Shown here in pieces: positions 37,320-62,758 of a DNA stretch of 64,000 nucleotides. The notes under the pieces are model-generated. The model was not told where the DNA came from. It made no database searches and saw only the letters and a program-made list of their open reading frames with translations. Made by a program: the position numbers and the translations under genes. Position 1 is the stretch's first letter, and every line of letters starts with the position of its first letter. The stretch comes from Agelas oroides. Taxonomy: Eukaryota > Porifera > Demospongiae > Agelasida > Agelasidae. The stretch spans positions 3,462,281 through 3,526,280 of the forward strand of contig OX422190.1 of assembly GCA_949130485.1 (NCBI GenBank). Direction: 5' to 3'.

Positions 37320-37394
37320 ACACAATACTTGGGAAATCATGTTACTTCACACAATACTTGGGAAATCATGTTACTTCACACAATACTTGGGAAA
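37320..37394. repeat. 30-bp direct repeat, nearly three copies
   Basis: ACAATACTTGGGAAATCATG + TTACTTCAC is repeated in tandem, the last copy ending in GAAATTGG. Confidence 0.85.
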
Positions 37395-37893
37395 TTGGTT
37401 CAGAAAAGGGTGAAGTGGTTTAGGCAGGAGGAGAAGAGCACATGTAGCTAGCTGTTGTGCTGTGTTGTAGAAAGGCCTTAGTCGTTATTGGGTGGGCTTT
37501 TTTCCCCCCTGTCCACAAGTGAGGTTTAGAAAATGCTCCTTGCACTTTGTAGGGGTGGCATTAAAAAAGATCCCCTTCTGCATGGCTAGGGGTGTTTGGG
37601 TAGAGTGTGCAGGCAGGCCAATGAACCCAACTACCCATGCTGCAATGCTAGAGGGCATCTAAAGGTATGAGGTACGTCTTACATAGTCTTTCGTCAACAG
37701 CTGTGGTGTACATGCACATTATATATATACTGCCAAGTTAATGTTGAGCATAGAGTAACATAAATTATGACTAGAATTATTTAAGAATATTAGAACATCA
37801 GTCTAATAGAGCTATGGGATACACCTTCCAAACAAAGCTACAATAATACACACATGATTGACTGGATGAAAAATTGGTGAACAGCACATAATC

Positions 37894-52826
<14,933 letters not shown>

Positions 52827-52952
52827 TAGACTCAGAAAACTACTACTGAACCGACTACGTACTATAATAATGGCCCCAAAAAATAAACAGACAAAGGGTT
52901 AATTGTGTTAATGCGATAATGCGGAGGGGGTTATTAAAGTTTGTTAAGATAT

Positions 52953-52966
52953 ACGGAAGTATCCAA
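52953..52966. promoter_or_regulatory. ETS-like promoter motif upstream of CEP104
   Basis: ACGGAAGTATCCAA lies 127 bp upstream of the CEP104 ATG. The identical 14-mer occurs at 62681-62694, 65 bp upstream of another ATG. CGGAAGT is the ETS-factor core (family knowledge). A promoter role is inferred from the repeated position. Confidence 0.4.
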
Positions 52967-53101
52967 TGGCACAGCCGATCCGCGTGCGCTGGCATGAATT
53001 ACGCAGAATGTGTCCCTAGACCTAGTCAGAGTAGTCTGTACCTTCATGTAACTCATAAGACCTTTGGATTATCTATGAGGTTGCAGCTAGATGGTTGTTT
53101 G

Positions 53102-53176
53102 GCTGTCGTAGCTCAGTGATAGAGCACTGGTGGCTCAAACCAGGAGCCAGGCTGGGTTCAATTCCCAGCAACTGCC
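53102..53176 (+). repeat. Degenerate tRNA or tRNA-derived SINE
   Basis: A nearly complete cloverleaf: box A TAGCTCAGTGATAGAGCA, D stem GCTC/GAGC, anticodon stem CTGGT/ACCAG with a 7-nt loop GGCTCAA, T arm CTGGG-TTCAATT-CCCAG. The acceptor stem has two mismatches and position 33 is G where tRNAs have U, so I call it a pseudo-tRNA or SINE head and not a functional tRNA gene. Confidence 0.55.
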
Positions 53177-54104
53177 AGATTTTCTCTATTTCACCTCATA
53201 ATGTATTTGTTCCCAAGAATTCTAAGCACCAAAAAAGCATCATGCACTGGTAGCATTACCGAACAGGTATCAGACATAACAACTCAAGGAAATGTATACA
53301 TATGTATTTCCAAGAAATGAGGCTTTTCTTCTAGTACTAGTAGTATGCTCATAACAGGTGGATATCATATCTGGCTAAAAGTTACAGCTAGAAGCCCATA
53401 TAATCAGGTACATAATTATCATACTGCATGGCAGTGTCATATGGTGGTGATGGTATTACCTAGAAATGTCAGGCTGAAAGCAGTAGCTAGCTAGGAGCAC
53501 ATTTCTTCTATATGCTCACAATCATGGTAGTGATATCACAATTAGGATAGTACGATATGGTGCATGGGCTCTTTCACTCCAATATGTTACGGCAGATGTT
53601 TGAGTGGATTAAAATATGGTAGATGATCTTGTAAGAGAAGCACGTGGTAACAATTTGATGGGATTAGACCATGCACTTTGTTCTGTGCCCTTTGATTTAA
53701 CTAAAGAGAACAAGAAGAAGTAAAATATTGGCTATTGGAAGCTTCCTTTGAACTTTATGATGTTTCATGCAATTGCATAAAATGACCAAATTAACCACCA
53801 GTCCTCACTGTCCACTATTTGCACTGCACAGATGGTATAATGGTCACGTAGCTTCTTGGAAGCCACTCATGCAGTTTAACAAGCCACAACAGGATGCAAA
53901 ATCACACGCTGTTTTACATGTTACAGTGATATCATATGAATCCTAGTGTGTTGAACTCTTGTTGATACCAAAGGATGTAGCTACATGACTTTGCCAGGGT
54001 AAATATTCCACAAAGATATTCCTTCTTTGGAATTAGCAGGTATCTTAAGAGGCAAATAGCACACCCTCAGGGTACAGACAGGAAGTAAGATCAAGACAAG
54101 CCAC
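53177..54104. other. Intergenic stretch upstream of TPMT copy 1
   Basis: No gene or clear repeat is recognised here. Confidence 0.6.
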
Positions 54105-54190
54105 AGCATATAAAGGTGCTACTGCAGACAAAGAATTATTTACTGCAAGCATATAAAGGTGCTACTGCAGACAAAGAATTATTTACTGCA
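54105..54190 (+). promoter_or_regulatory. Duplicated TATA-box core promoter of TPMT copy 1
   Basis: A 43-bp unit (AGCATATAAAGGTGCTACTG + CAGACAAAGAATTATTTACTGCA) is repeated exactly twice. Each contains TATAAAG (54109 and 54152), about 150 and 107 bp upstream of the ATG. The distance suits a TATA-driven start around 54180. Promoter function is inferred. Confidence 0.55.
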
Positions 54191-54258
54191 AGCAACCAAA
54201 GCTGTAGTGGAGGCTAACCAGTGGAGGCTGACGTAAACCTGGTGTAGATCTCACAACC

Positions 54259-55020
54259 ATGGACACATTGAATGCTACTGCCACTGGATCCCCTGCCCGT
54301 CCAAATGTGCAACTTTGGGACACGCTATACCAAAAAGGAAAGGATGAATGGACAAAAGAAGCTGCAGATCAAGAGTTACTGAAGTTTCGGTCCACCCTCA
54401 CAGAGAGCAAGACGGGTTTGGATATTTTTGTCCCGATGTGTGGAAAAACCAAGGTCATGCTTTCGCTTGCAGAAGAAGGGCATCGTGTTGTTGGCATTGA
54501 GTGGTCCAAGGTAGCTGTAGAGCAATTCTTTGAAGAAAACAACTTGGAATACATGACGCAATTGTGTAGCATTGGAGGAACCGATATACCTAAGTACAAA
54601 GCAAAGGGAAAAGCGGTGACTATATATTGTGGGGATTTTTTTGCCTTCAAGCAGCACAAATTAGGTCCCTTCGACTGTGTGTTTGACCACGGAGCTCTTG
54701 GGTGTTTTGACTTCCAGATAGAGGCAAGTTCAAGAAGCACATATGCTGAAATCATCAACTCATTCACAAAAACAGGTGGAAGAATTCTGCTGTCTATCTT
54801 TGACTATGAACACAGCGAGCATCCAACAATACCATTTGCAGTCACAGAAACAGAAGTGGGTGTCCTTTTTGAAGAATACTTCAAGCTCCAGTTACTGCAA
54901 GGGTTCGATGGCAAGAAAATGCTCGATATATTCAAACATCCACAGGACACATTGCTTCCAGTTTTGAGTTTCAGCCGATTTTCTTGGAAGATTCTGCTCC
55001 TAGTTAAGCAGTTGGCATAG
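54259..55020 (+). CDS. Thiopurine S-methyltransferase-like enzyme, copy 1 (intact, intronless)
   Basis: 253 residues in one uninterrupted exon; the ATG sits in a good Kozak context (ACCATGG). TPMT-family landmarks: N-terminal WDTLYQKGKDEW (residues 20-31); SAM-binding motif I DIFVPMCGKTKVMLSLAEEG followed by VVGIEWS with the ribose-binding Glu81; YCGDFFAF (Asp126) and FDCVFDHGAL (140-147), matching the family's FDxxxDRGAL block; then GGRILLSIFDY and the C-terminal strand pair. Length matches the family (about 220-260). TPMT-like enzymes use S-adenosylmethionine to methylate thiols, halides, selenium or tellurium compounds; the substrate here is unknown. No signal peptide, so cytosolic. An AATAAA follows at 55184. 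The absence of introns among spliced neighbours suggests retroposition or transfer. Confidence 0.88.
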   Translation: MDTLNATATGSPARPNVQLWDTLYQKGKDEWTKEAADQELLKFRSTLTESKTGLDIFVPMCGKTKVMLSLAEEGHRVVGIEWSKVAVEQFFEENNLEYMTQLCSIGGTDIPKYKAKGKAVTIYCGDFFAFKQHKLGPFDCVFDHGALGCFDFQIEASSRSTYAEIINSFTKTGGRILLSIFDYEHSEHPTIPFAVTETEVGVLFEEYFKLQLLQGFDGKKMLDIFKHPQDTLLPVLSFSRFSWKILLLVKQLA

Positions 55021-55183
55021 TAAATTTAACCTTGATCCACTGCTGTTCAGGGAATTGGAAACTGTTTTGAAAATATGTATATAACCATTATAAGTAGTGT
55101 GTACATGATGTGTTGTTATGTATTAAATTTGTAGTATGGATATAAGAGTGTAAGGATATACGGCCTGGTAAAAAATGGGACAA

Positions 55184-55189
55184 AATAAA
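55184..55189 (+). terminator. Polyadenylation signal of TPMT copy 1
   Basis: AATAAA 164 bp after the stop codon on the same strand. Confidence 0.5.
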
Positions 55190-55711
55190 CTGTAGACTAT
55201 ATACCATTGGATTTAGTGCTAATCCTGATGATTAAAGGCAGAAATGCACCAGATTATGTGAGGACTGCAAAAGCCAAGGTCGGGTGCATGTAAAAACACG
55301 AAATGCAGAGACCAGAATATGTGCTTCCAGGAGAAACGTGGAAGTATTACAATATTGCATGCTGTAAGAGAGCCATTGCAATATATATACAGTGTGGAAT
55401 GATAACATGGCTATATATAGTTCTGCTTAAGGGTGGCAAGCATCTTGTGATTTGCTCAAGACCACCAGAGCAAGTGTTGACTGAGATCACCTTAGAGAAG
55501 GGTTTTGTACATATCCCGCCAAGAGCCTATTAAATGACAACACGAATTCAACTCAAATTCAATGCACTTCGGACATTGAACATTGTATATATGTCTCAAC
55601 TGCATCCACTAGTGAGTGACATGTCAGAGTGCTACAGTTGAAGAGTATCACCTTTAGGATAATATCATCCTGAAGCTTTTAACTGTAGCACTTTATTGTA
55701 TTTTTGTATAC

Positions 55712-55782
55712 GTCTAAACAGCAACCAAAATGCTCTTAGTGACATGATGTGTCACTAAGAGCATTTTGGTTGCGTTTAGACT
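55712..55782. repeat. Hairpin (TCTTAGTGAC inverted repeat), unit A
   Basis: GTCTAAACAGCAACCAAAAT + GCTCTTAGTGAC and its complement are separated by ATGATGT. The counterpart in unit B (58983-59035) has a single-base loop. Confidence 0.85.
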
Positions 55783-56887
55783 ACAAAATTAAAGAAGCAA
55801 CATGCTCCACCCGCAAACCTTCCCATGGTGTTAGTCATGCAAGTCTTCTGGAGAACCCTCTGCTGAGACAACACAGGAATGTGAAGGTGGTGCCCTGCAG
55901 ACTCTACCTGGTTGGAAAATCCTGGGTGGGCAAATCAAGCATCATTTTTTCTTATCCCACCCATCTGTTCATCGTTCCATGGGTGATAAGCCTCTGATGT
56001 TATTTGGAGTCACCAACCACATTGGTGTTCTGAAACCATAAAAGTCCGTCGACAATCTTCTTTGTCAAAGCCTTTGTTCCCAAGTCTTCTGGCAGTTGAA
56101 GATACATATATGGTCATGCACACCTGGATGGGCTGATGATTGTAAAAAACAAGAAGCTCTCCATGAACACTTAAAAAGCCTACTTGGCAGCACTTTTTGG
56201 ACTTCTGATAAATGTGTACACTAGCTGCTTCAACTAGAACATAAAGTGACCCAACAGTGTGGGGACACTATACATGTCTATGCTTAGCTACATAATACAT
56301 ACACTTTATTAACTAGATACTGCCATGAACCAGTGATTTGCACTTGTCAAAATCCACAGAGCTAGGGGCCAACACGCTCCTGTATATCACATCAGCATGT
56401 CCATTGTAAACAGCATTATAATAACTTGCTGTATCATATAAGTTGAGCTACATACACTGCATGCATATACACTGCCACAGACACTTCAAAGTCAATAATG
56501 TACTTAAGACACCCTCTAACTTCCAATTAGGTCAGGCGCATGGTCTTTAACACTTCCTGGTGTTTGAATATGCATAGCACTTGTCAGGTGTTATAGCCCT
56601 TAGCGAACTATACTTATAAACTTCCTTTGTTATGCTATACCAGCAATTCCTGGAAATGCAATTAGCTGTTATGTTCTGGAGTATGATGTATTAGGCTCAT
56701 ATTACTAACTCAAATATGTGATGGTAATTAACCTCTGTCCTCTGACCCAAAGCACGTGTCTGACTATTAAACAGTACAGGGGTGGTGAATTTGTGGATAG
56801 CGAACTAGCGAGGGAAGCTGAAAACATGCATCTACACATGGTTCATTAATTGTTCATCATGCAATTACACAGGATATATCATGCAAT

Positions 56888-56997
56888 GCTAGGAGCACAC
56901 TCCTCCAAGAAAAGTATCTCAAACTGGAATTTGAAACAATGTGTCGTGGAAATTTGAATGCATCCATTGTTTGCTTGGCATCCAATTCTTGCAGTAC
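56888..56997 (-). pseudogene. Relic C-terminal TPMT fragment, unit A
   Basis: On the minus strand about 100 bp match the last part of the TPMT copies (the TTGCAAGAATTGGATGCCAA .. CCATTGTTTCAAATTCCAGT region) but the rest of the gene is absent, and the frame is altered by small deletions relative to copy 2. It is a remnant of an older TPMT copy. Confidence 0.75.
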
Positions 56998-57915
56998 ATG
57001 GGTTCATAAGGGTTACATTGTGTCAACTGTACTTTTAGTCTCGAACCCAGACCCCCCTCCTAACCCCCTTTCCTCTTGGAGGGTTGAAGGAGGGTCTGGG
57101 TACAAGACTACTGTACTTTGAATTACCAGTGTGTTAATTAACTACAAGTCGTGTCAGCTGAATATTGAGCTGAGTCTGGTGTTATAATCCGGAGCACATA
57201 TTTAAAGGAACACATCCACTCACAGTAGCTATAAGGGCTCAGTGAACAGTAATCAGTGCTGTAGCTAGCTATAGGGTCTCATACTGAAGCTATAAGACCA
57301 CACAAGAAAGATACAATATAGACACACAATAGAGATACAATATCATACAGGTACAGCTATGTGTTTGCTTGTTTGCCTGTTTGTTTATTTATTTATTTAT
57401 GGCTGCATACGGCATAACTTACACATAATATTATGCTATAGTGTTACACGTTCCAGCTAATGCTATATCTAGCTAGTTACTTATAATTGGTCAAGTTACA
57501 ACATGTGGCACTTTCATACTGTGACAGACACACACACACTGTGCATACATACGGCTCTTTCTACAGATTTCACACATCAGTTAGTCTAATATACCCAGGC
57601 CCCCCCACCTTGAACACTTTCTTGGTCACACTAAGCATCTAGACTGAGCCTCACTGAGGAAGTCAAGTTTGCATGCATATAAAATTAATGTACTATTATA
57701 TTAAAGTGGCATGATTTTACCAAACATGATACACCCTAAAGTACAAGTCATACAAAGTAACAAACACTTATCGTGATACTGCTACGTAAAATAGCAGCAG
57801 GGAAGGATCTATATGAAACTATTTGAGAGATGTCACATTGCATGCAGCATACAATAATTAAGAGTGTCTATGTATTTCTAGCAAATATGTACATCCACAT
57901 ACATATAGGCCAGTA

Positions 57916-58650
57916 TTATGACTGCTTAACTAGGAGCAGAATCTTCCAAGAATAGCGGCTCAAACTGGAAATTTGAAACAATGTGTCATGTGGAAATTTA
58001 AATGCATCCATTGTTTGCTTGGCATCCAATTCTTGCAGTAACTGAAGCTTGAAGTGTTTCTGGTAAAGGACACCCACTTCTGTTTCTGTGACTGCAAATG
58101 GTATTGTTGGATGCTCGCTGTGTTCATAGTCAAAGATAGACAGCAGAATTCTTCCACCTGGTTTTGTGAATGAGTTGATGATTTCAGCATATGTGCTTCT
58201 TGAACTTGCCTCCATTTGGAAGTCAAAACACCCAAGAGCTCCGTGGTCAAACACACAGTCGAAGGGACCTAATTTGTGCTGCTTGAAGGCAAAAAAGTCC
58301 CCACAATATATAGTCACCGCTTCTCCCTTTGCCTTGTACATGGGTGTATCAGTTCCCCCAATGCTACGCAATTGCGTCGTGTATTCCAAGTTGTTTTCTT
58401 CAAAGAATTGCTCTACAGCTACCTTGGACCACTCAATACCAACAACGCGATGCCCTTCCGCTGCAAGCGACAGCATGACCTTGGTTTTTCCACACATTGG
58501 GACAAAAATATCCAAATCCCTCTTGCCATCCGTGAGGGTGGACCGAAACTTCAGTAGCTCTTGATCTACGGCTTCTTTTGTCCATTCATCCTTTCCTTTT
58601 TGGTACAGCATGTCCCAAAGTTGCATATTTGGATGGGCAGGGGATCCCAA
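57916..58650 (-). pseudogene. TPMT-like copy 2, 5'-truncated
   Basis: It encodes the TPMT core from GSPAHPNMQLWDMLYQKGKD to the terminal LLLVKQS without stop or frameshift. At 58651-58661 the coding sequence breaks into unrelated DNA, the start of duplication unit B, so the original ATG, the first residues and the promoter are lost. An in-frame stop lies just upstream. The only usable in-frame ATG is at 58626 (MQLWDMLYQ), which would give about 236 residues with all SAM-binding motifs kept. An upstream ATG at the junction is out of frame. It may still be translated from the internal ATG, but without its promoter I regard it as a probable pseudogene. Confidence 0.75.
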
Positions 58651-58982
58651 GGCAGCAGCATTATATAGTTCTGCTTAAGGTGGCAAGCATCTTGTGATTT
58701 GCTCAAGACCACCAGAGCAAGTGTTGACTGAGATCACCTTAGAGAAGGGTTTTGTACATATCCCGCCAAGAGCCTATTAAATGACAACACGAATTCAACT
58801 CAAATTCAATGCACTTCGGACACTGAACATTGTATATAGTCTCAACTGCATCCACTAGTGAGTGACAGGTCAGAGTGCTACAGTTGAAGAGTAGTTCTAG
58901 TATCACCCTCAGGATAATATCATCCTGAAGCTTTTAACTGTAGCACTCTACTGTATTTTTGTAGTCTAAACAGCAAACAAAA

Positions 58983-59035
58983 CAGCAACCAAAAATGCTC
59001 TTAGTGACAGTCACTAAGAGCATTTTTGGTTGCTG
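58983..59035. repeat. Hairpin (TCTTAGTGAC inverted repeat), unit B
   Basis: CAGCAACCAAAAATGCTCTT + AGTGAC and its perfect complement meet around a single A, giving a near-perfect palindrome. Confidence 0.85.
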
Positions 59036-60169
59036 TTTAGACTACAAAATTAAAGAAGCAACATGCTCCACCTGCAAACCTTCCCATGGTGTTAGTCATA
59101 CAAGTCTTCTGGAGAACCCTCTGCTGAGACAACACAGGAATGTGAAGGTGGTGCCCTGCAGATTGTACCTGGTTGGAAAATCCTGGGTGGGCAAATCAAG
59201 CATCATTTTTTCTTACCCCACCCATCTGTTCATTGATGTGATAAGCCTCTGATGTTATTTGGAGTCACCAACCACAATGGTCTTCTGAAAGCATAAAAGT
59301 CTGTCGACAATCTTCTTTGTCAAAGCCTTTGTTCTGGCAGTTGAAGATATATATCGTGCCACCTAGATGGCCTGATGATTGTAAAAAACAAGAAGCTCTC
59401 CATGAACCCTTCTTAAAGTTGATAAGGACTCCAGTAAACTTCTGCAACGTAATAGCCTATTTGGCTGCACTTTGTTGACTGTGTAACACTAGTAGAACAT
59501 GAAGTGACCCAACAGTGTGGGGACACCTACATGTTTCTATCTCTATGCTTAGCTACATAATACATACACTTTATTAACTAGATACTGCAGCTGACTACCA
59601 TGAACCAGTGATTTTCACTTGCATGCTGTCAAAATCCATGGAGCTAGAGGCCAACACGTTCCTGTATATCATGTCAGCATGTCCATTGTAAACAGCATTA
59701 TAATAACTTGCTGTACCATATAAGTTTAGCTACGTACACTGCATGCATATACACTGCCACAGACACTTCAAAGTCAATAATGTACTTAAGACACCCTCTA
59801 ACTTCCAATTAGGTCAGGCGCATGGTCTTTAACACTTCCTGGTGTTTGAATATGCATAGCACTTGTCAGGTGTTATAGCCCTTAGCGAACTATACTTATA
59901 AACTTCCTTTGTTATGCTATACCAGCAATTCCTGGAAATGCAATTAGCTGTTATGTTCTGGAGTATGATGTATTAGGCTCATATTACGAACTCAAATATG
60001 TGATGGTAATTAACCTCTGTCCTCTGACCCAAAGCACGTGTCTGACTATTAAACAGTACAGGGGTGGTGAATTTGTGGATAGCGAACTAGCGAGGGAAGC
60101 TGAAAACATGCATCTACACATGGTTCATTAATTGTTCATCATGCAATTACACAGGATATATCATGCAAT

Positions 60170-60279
60170 GCTAGGAGCACACTCCTCCAAGAAAAGTATC
60201 TCAAACTGGAATTTGAAACAATGTGTCGTGGAAATTTGAATGCATCCATTGTTTGCTTGGCATCCAATTCTTGCAGTAC
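60170..60279 (-). pseudogene. Relic C-terminal TPMT fragment, unit B
   Basis: Same fragment as at 56888-56997, carried along in the tandem duplication; it adds no coding capacity. Confidence 0.75.
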
Positions 60280-61203
60280 ATGGGTTCATAAGGGTTACAT
60301 TGTGTCAACTGTACTTTTAGTCTCGAACCCAGACCCCCCTCCTAACCCCCTTTCCTCTTGGAGGGTTGAAGGAGGGTCTGGGTACAAGACTACTGTACTT
60401 TGAATTACCAGTGTGTTAATTAACTACAAGTCGTGTCAGCTGAATATTGAGCTGAGTCTGGTGTTATAATCCGGAGCACATATTTAAAGGAACACATCCA
60501 CTCACAGTAGCTATAAGGGCTCAGTGAGCAGTAATCAGTGCTGTAGCTAGCTATAGGGTCTCATACTGAAGCTATAAGACCACACAAGAAAGATACAATA
60601 TAGACACACAATAGAGATACAATATCATACAGGTACAGCTATGTGTTTGCTTGTTTGCCTGTTTGTTTATTTATTTATTTATGGCTGCATACGGCATAAC
60701 TTACACATAATATTATGCTATAGTGTTACACGTTCCAGCTAATGCTATATCTAGCTAGTTACTTATAATTGGTCAAGTTACAACATGTGGCACTTTCATA
60801 CTGTGACAGACACACACACACTGCGCATACATACGGCTCTTTCTACAGATTTCACACATCAGTTAGTCTAATATACCCAGGCCCCCACCTTGAACACTTT
60901 CTTGGTCACACTAAGCGTCTTGTTTAATAGACTGAGGAAGTCTAGTTTGCATGCATATATAAAATTAATGTAGTAGCAAATACTATTATATTAAAGTGGC
61001 ATGATTTTACCAAACATGATACACCCTAAAGTACAAGTCATACAAAGTAACAAACACTTATCGTGATACTGCTACGTAAAATAGCAGCAGGGAAGGATCT
61101 ATATGAAACTATTTGAGAGATGTCACATTGCATGCAGCATACAATAATTAAGAGTGTCTATGTATTTATAGCAAATATGTACATCCACACATCTAGGCCA
61201 GTA

Positions 61204-61962
61204 TTATGACTGCTTAACTAGGAGCAGAATCTTCCAAGAATAGCGGCTCAAACTGGAAATTTGAAACAATGTGTCATGTGGAAATTTAAATGCATCCATT
61301 GTTTGCTTGGCATCCAATTCTTGCAGTAACTGAAGCTTGAAGTGTTTTTGGTAAAGGACGCCCACTTCCGCTTCTGTAACTGCAAATGGTATTGTTGGAT
61401 GCTCGCTGTGTTCATAGTCAAAGATAGACAGCAGAATTCTTCCACCTGGTTTTGTAAACAAGTTGATGATTTCAGCATATGTGGTCCTCAAGCTCGCCTC
61501 TATCTGGAAGTCAAAACACCCAAGAGCTCCGTGGTCAAACACACAGTCGAAGGGACCTAATTTGTGCTGCTTGAAGGCAAAAAAGTCCCCACAGTATATA
61601 GTCACCGCTTTTCCCTTTGCCTTGTACATGGGTATATCAGTTCCCCCAATGCTACACAATTGCGTCGTGTATTCTAAGTTATTTTCTTCAAAGAATTGCT
61701 CTACAGCTACCTTGGACCACTCAATACCAACAACGCGATGCCCTTCCGCTGCAAGCGACATCATGACCTTGGTTTTTCCACACATCGGGACAAAAATGTC
61801 CAAATCCGTCTTGTCATCCGTGAGGGTGGACCGAAACTTCAGTAGCTCTTGATCTGCAGCTTCTTTTGTCCATTCATCCTTTCCTTTTTGGTACAGCATG
61901 TCCCAAAGTTGCATGTTTGGATGGGCAGGGGATCCCAAGGCAGCAGCATTCGATGTGTCCAT
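61204..61962 (-). CDS. Thiopurine S-methyltransferase-like enzyme, copy 3 (intact, intronless)
   Basis: 252 residues from ATG 61962 (MDTSNAAALGSP), aligning with the start of copy 1 (MDTLNATATGSP). The SAM-binding block IFVPMCGKTKVMMSLAAEGH, VVGIEWS, YCGDFFAF and FDCVFDHGALGCF are all present. It shares with copy 2 the C-terminal half LYQKHFKLQLLQELDAKQTM, which differs from copy 1 (LFEEYFKLQLLQGFDGKKML), so copies 2 and 3 are the younger pair. A CpG-rich region lies directly upstream and is divergent to the gene at 62759. Confidence 0.87.
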   Translation of the reverse strand: MDTSNAAALGSPAHPNMQLWDMLYQKGKDEWTKEAADQELLKFRSTLTDDKTDLDIFVPMCGKTKVMMSLAAEGHRVVGIEWSKVAVEQFFEENNLEYTTQLCSIGGTDIPMYKAKGKAVTIYCGDFFAFKQHKLGPFDCVFDHGALGCFDFQIEASLRTTYAEIINLFTKPGGRILLSIFDYEHSEHPTIPFAVTEAEVGVLYQKHFKLQLLQELDAKQTMDAFKFPHDTLFQISSLSRYSWKILLLVKQS

Positions 61963-62758
61963 GTTTTTTACGCCAAATATTTGCACCGGAGAGAATCAGC
62001 ACGCCCCCATGGCAATACTAAATACGCCCAATACGCGCGCAGAAATCCGATGTACAGTTATCCGCGCGATCATTTATGATTACGTCATTCACTTCCGGAT
62101 GGCAAAAGCGCTCGAATGCCCATTAGCTGCTGTGTGTACGGGTATGGCGCAAATTTTGGGCAAAAAATCAACTGCTATTTTGGTCAGTGCTACTTGTATA
62201 ACCTCATCCATTGATAATCATTATCGATCGATTTTATCGGGTGTATGCGAGAAGAGGTAGCGTTCGGTTCTTTCGATTCTCCAAGGCCCCAAACTTGCGG
62301 GCATTGTACGAAAAGGCTGTCAAACGACACAAATAGCAGGCGAAAGCTCATACTGTCATAGTAGGATTTGTGGAAGTCAGTTCACTACTGGTACTACCTA
62401 GGGTAGCTACAGCTGGTAAAAGCGTTTGAATGGTTTATCTACTCGATAGTGAGCTAGGAACGCTTCTGCGTCATGGCTATACTCACTGTGCTGTTCGCCC
62501 TTTGCCATAGTACACAGCAATCCGGCTGCAAAACAGAGCGCCCTTCCCTAGCCCTCCTTTTACGATTTGCCATCCGGAAGTTAATGACGTAATCTCAAAA
62601 TTATCGTTCATGGATAAGGTCTATAGTATAGTAGTAGAGCTCGAGGGCCTAGGGTTATTTGAAATATCTACTATAGTTACACGGAAGTATCCAAAGTCAC
62701 ACACGACTAAAGCTACGTGCGTGCATAGTCTATGGTGCGTGGGAGTTGAACAGCGATT
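61963..62758. promoter_or_regulatory. CpG-rich divergent promoter candidate with inverted CRE/ETS modules
   Basis: It lies between the TPMT copy 3 ATG (-) and the ATG at 62759 (+). It is rich in CG dinucleotides compared with the flanking AT-rich DNA. GATTACGTCATTCACTTCCG (62078) and its inverted counterpart ending at 62594 form a 29-bp inverted pair with one mismatch. Each combines an ATF/CREB-like TTACGTCA and an ETS-like ACTTCCGG. The pair could also be the terminal repeats of a 517-bp element. Confidence 0.5.
62078..62594. repeat. 517-bp segment bounded by 29-bp inverted repeats
   Basis: The arms 62078-62106 and 62566-62594 are inverted copies (28 of 29 identical). No target duplication is obvious. 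Whether it is a MITE or a conserved promoter pair is open. Confidence 0.7.

Larger units (their letters stand above)
32724..37893. other. Intergenic region between GPCR start and CEP104 end
   Basis: It holds the probable GPCR promoter (a TATATATAA-like run near 32840-32850 on either strand, not proven), a foldback repeat at 33070-33118, GT microsatellites (33968-34009 and 34632-34743), two adjacent hairpin elements (34092-34284), a diverged tandem repeat (about 35530-35860) and a short triplicated 30-bp repeat (37320-37394). No gene is supported. Confidence 0.55.
55414..58661. repeat. Tandem duplication unit A (3.25 kb)
   Basis: It starts TATATAGTTCTGCTTAAGG and ends within the TPMT copy 2 coding region at GCAGCAGCATT. 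Unit B (58662-61950) repeats the same order: GTGCTACAGTT hairpin, TCTTAGTGAC hairpin, relic TPMT fragment, intact 3' region and TPMT gene, with high identity (56500-57130 against 59780-60410 is almost identical). Confidence 0.9.
58662..61950. repeat. Tandem duplication unit B (3.29 kb)
   Basis: Direct repeat of 55414-58661 with small indels. Its right end continues without break into the full 5' end of TPMT copy 3, so unit B retains the ancestral junction and unit A the duplication breakpoint. Confidence 0.9.

Noticed and set aside
37316..37394. CRISPR-like array or regulatory repeat
   Set aside because: It is a simple tandem repeat without distinct spacers, in an animal genome.
53102..53176. 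Functional tRNA gene
   Set aside because: Two acceptor-stem mismatches and G at the position of the invariant U33 argue against function.
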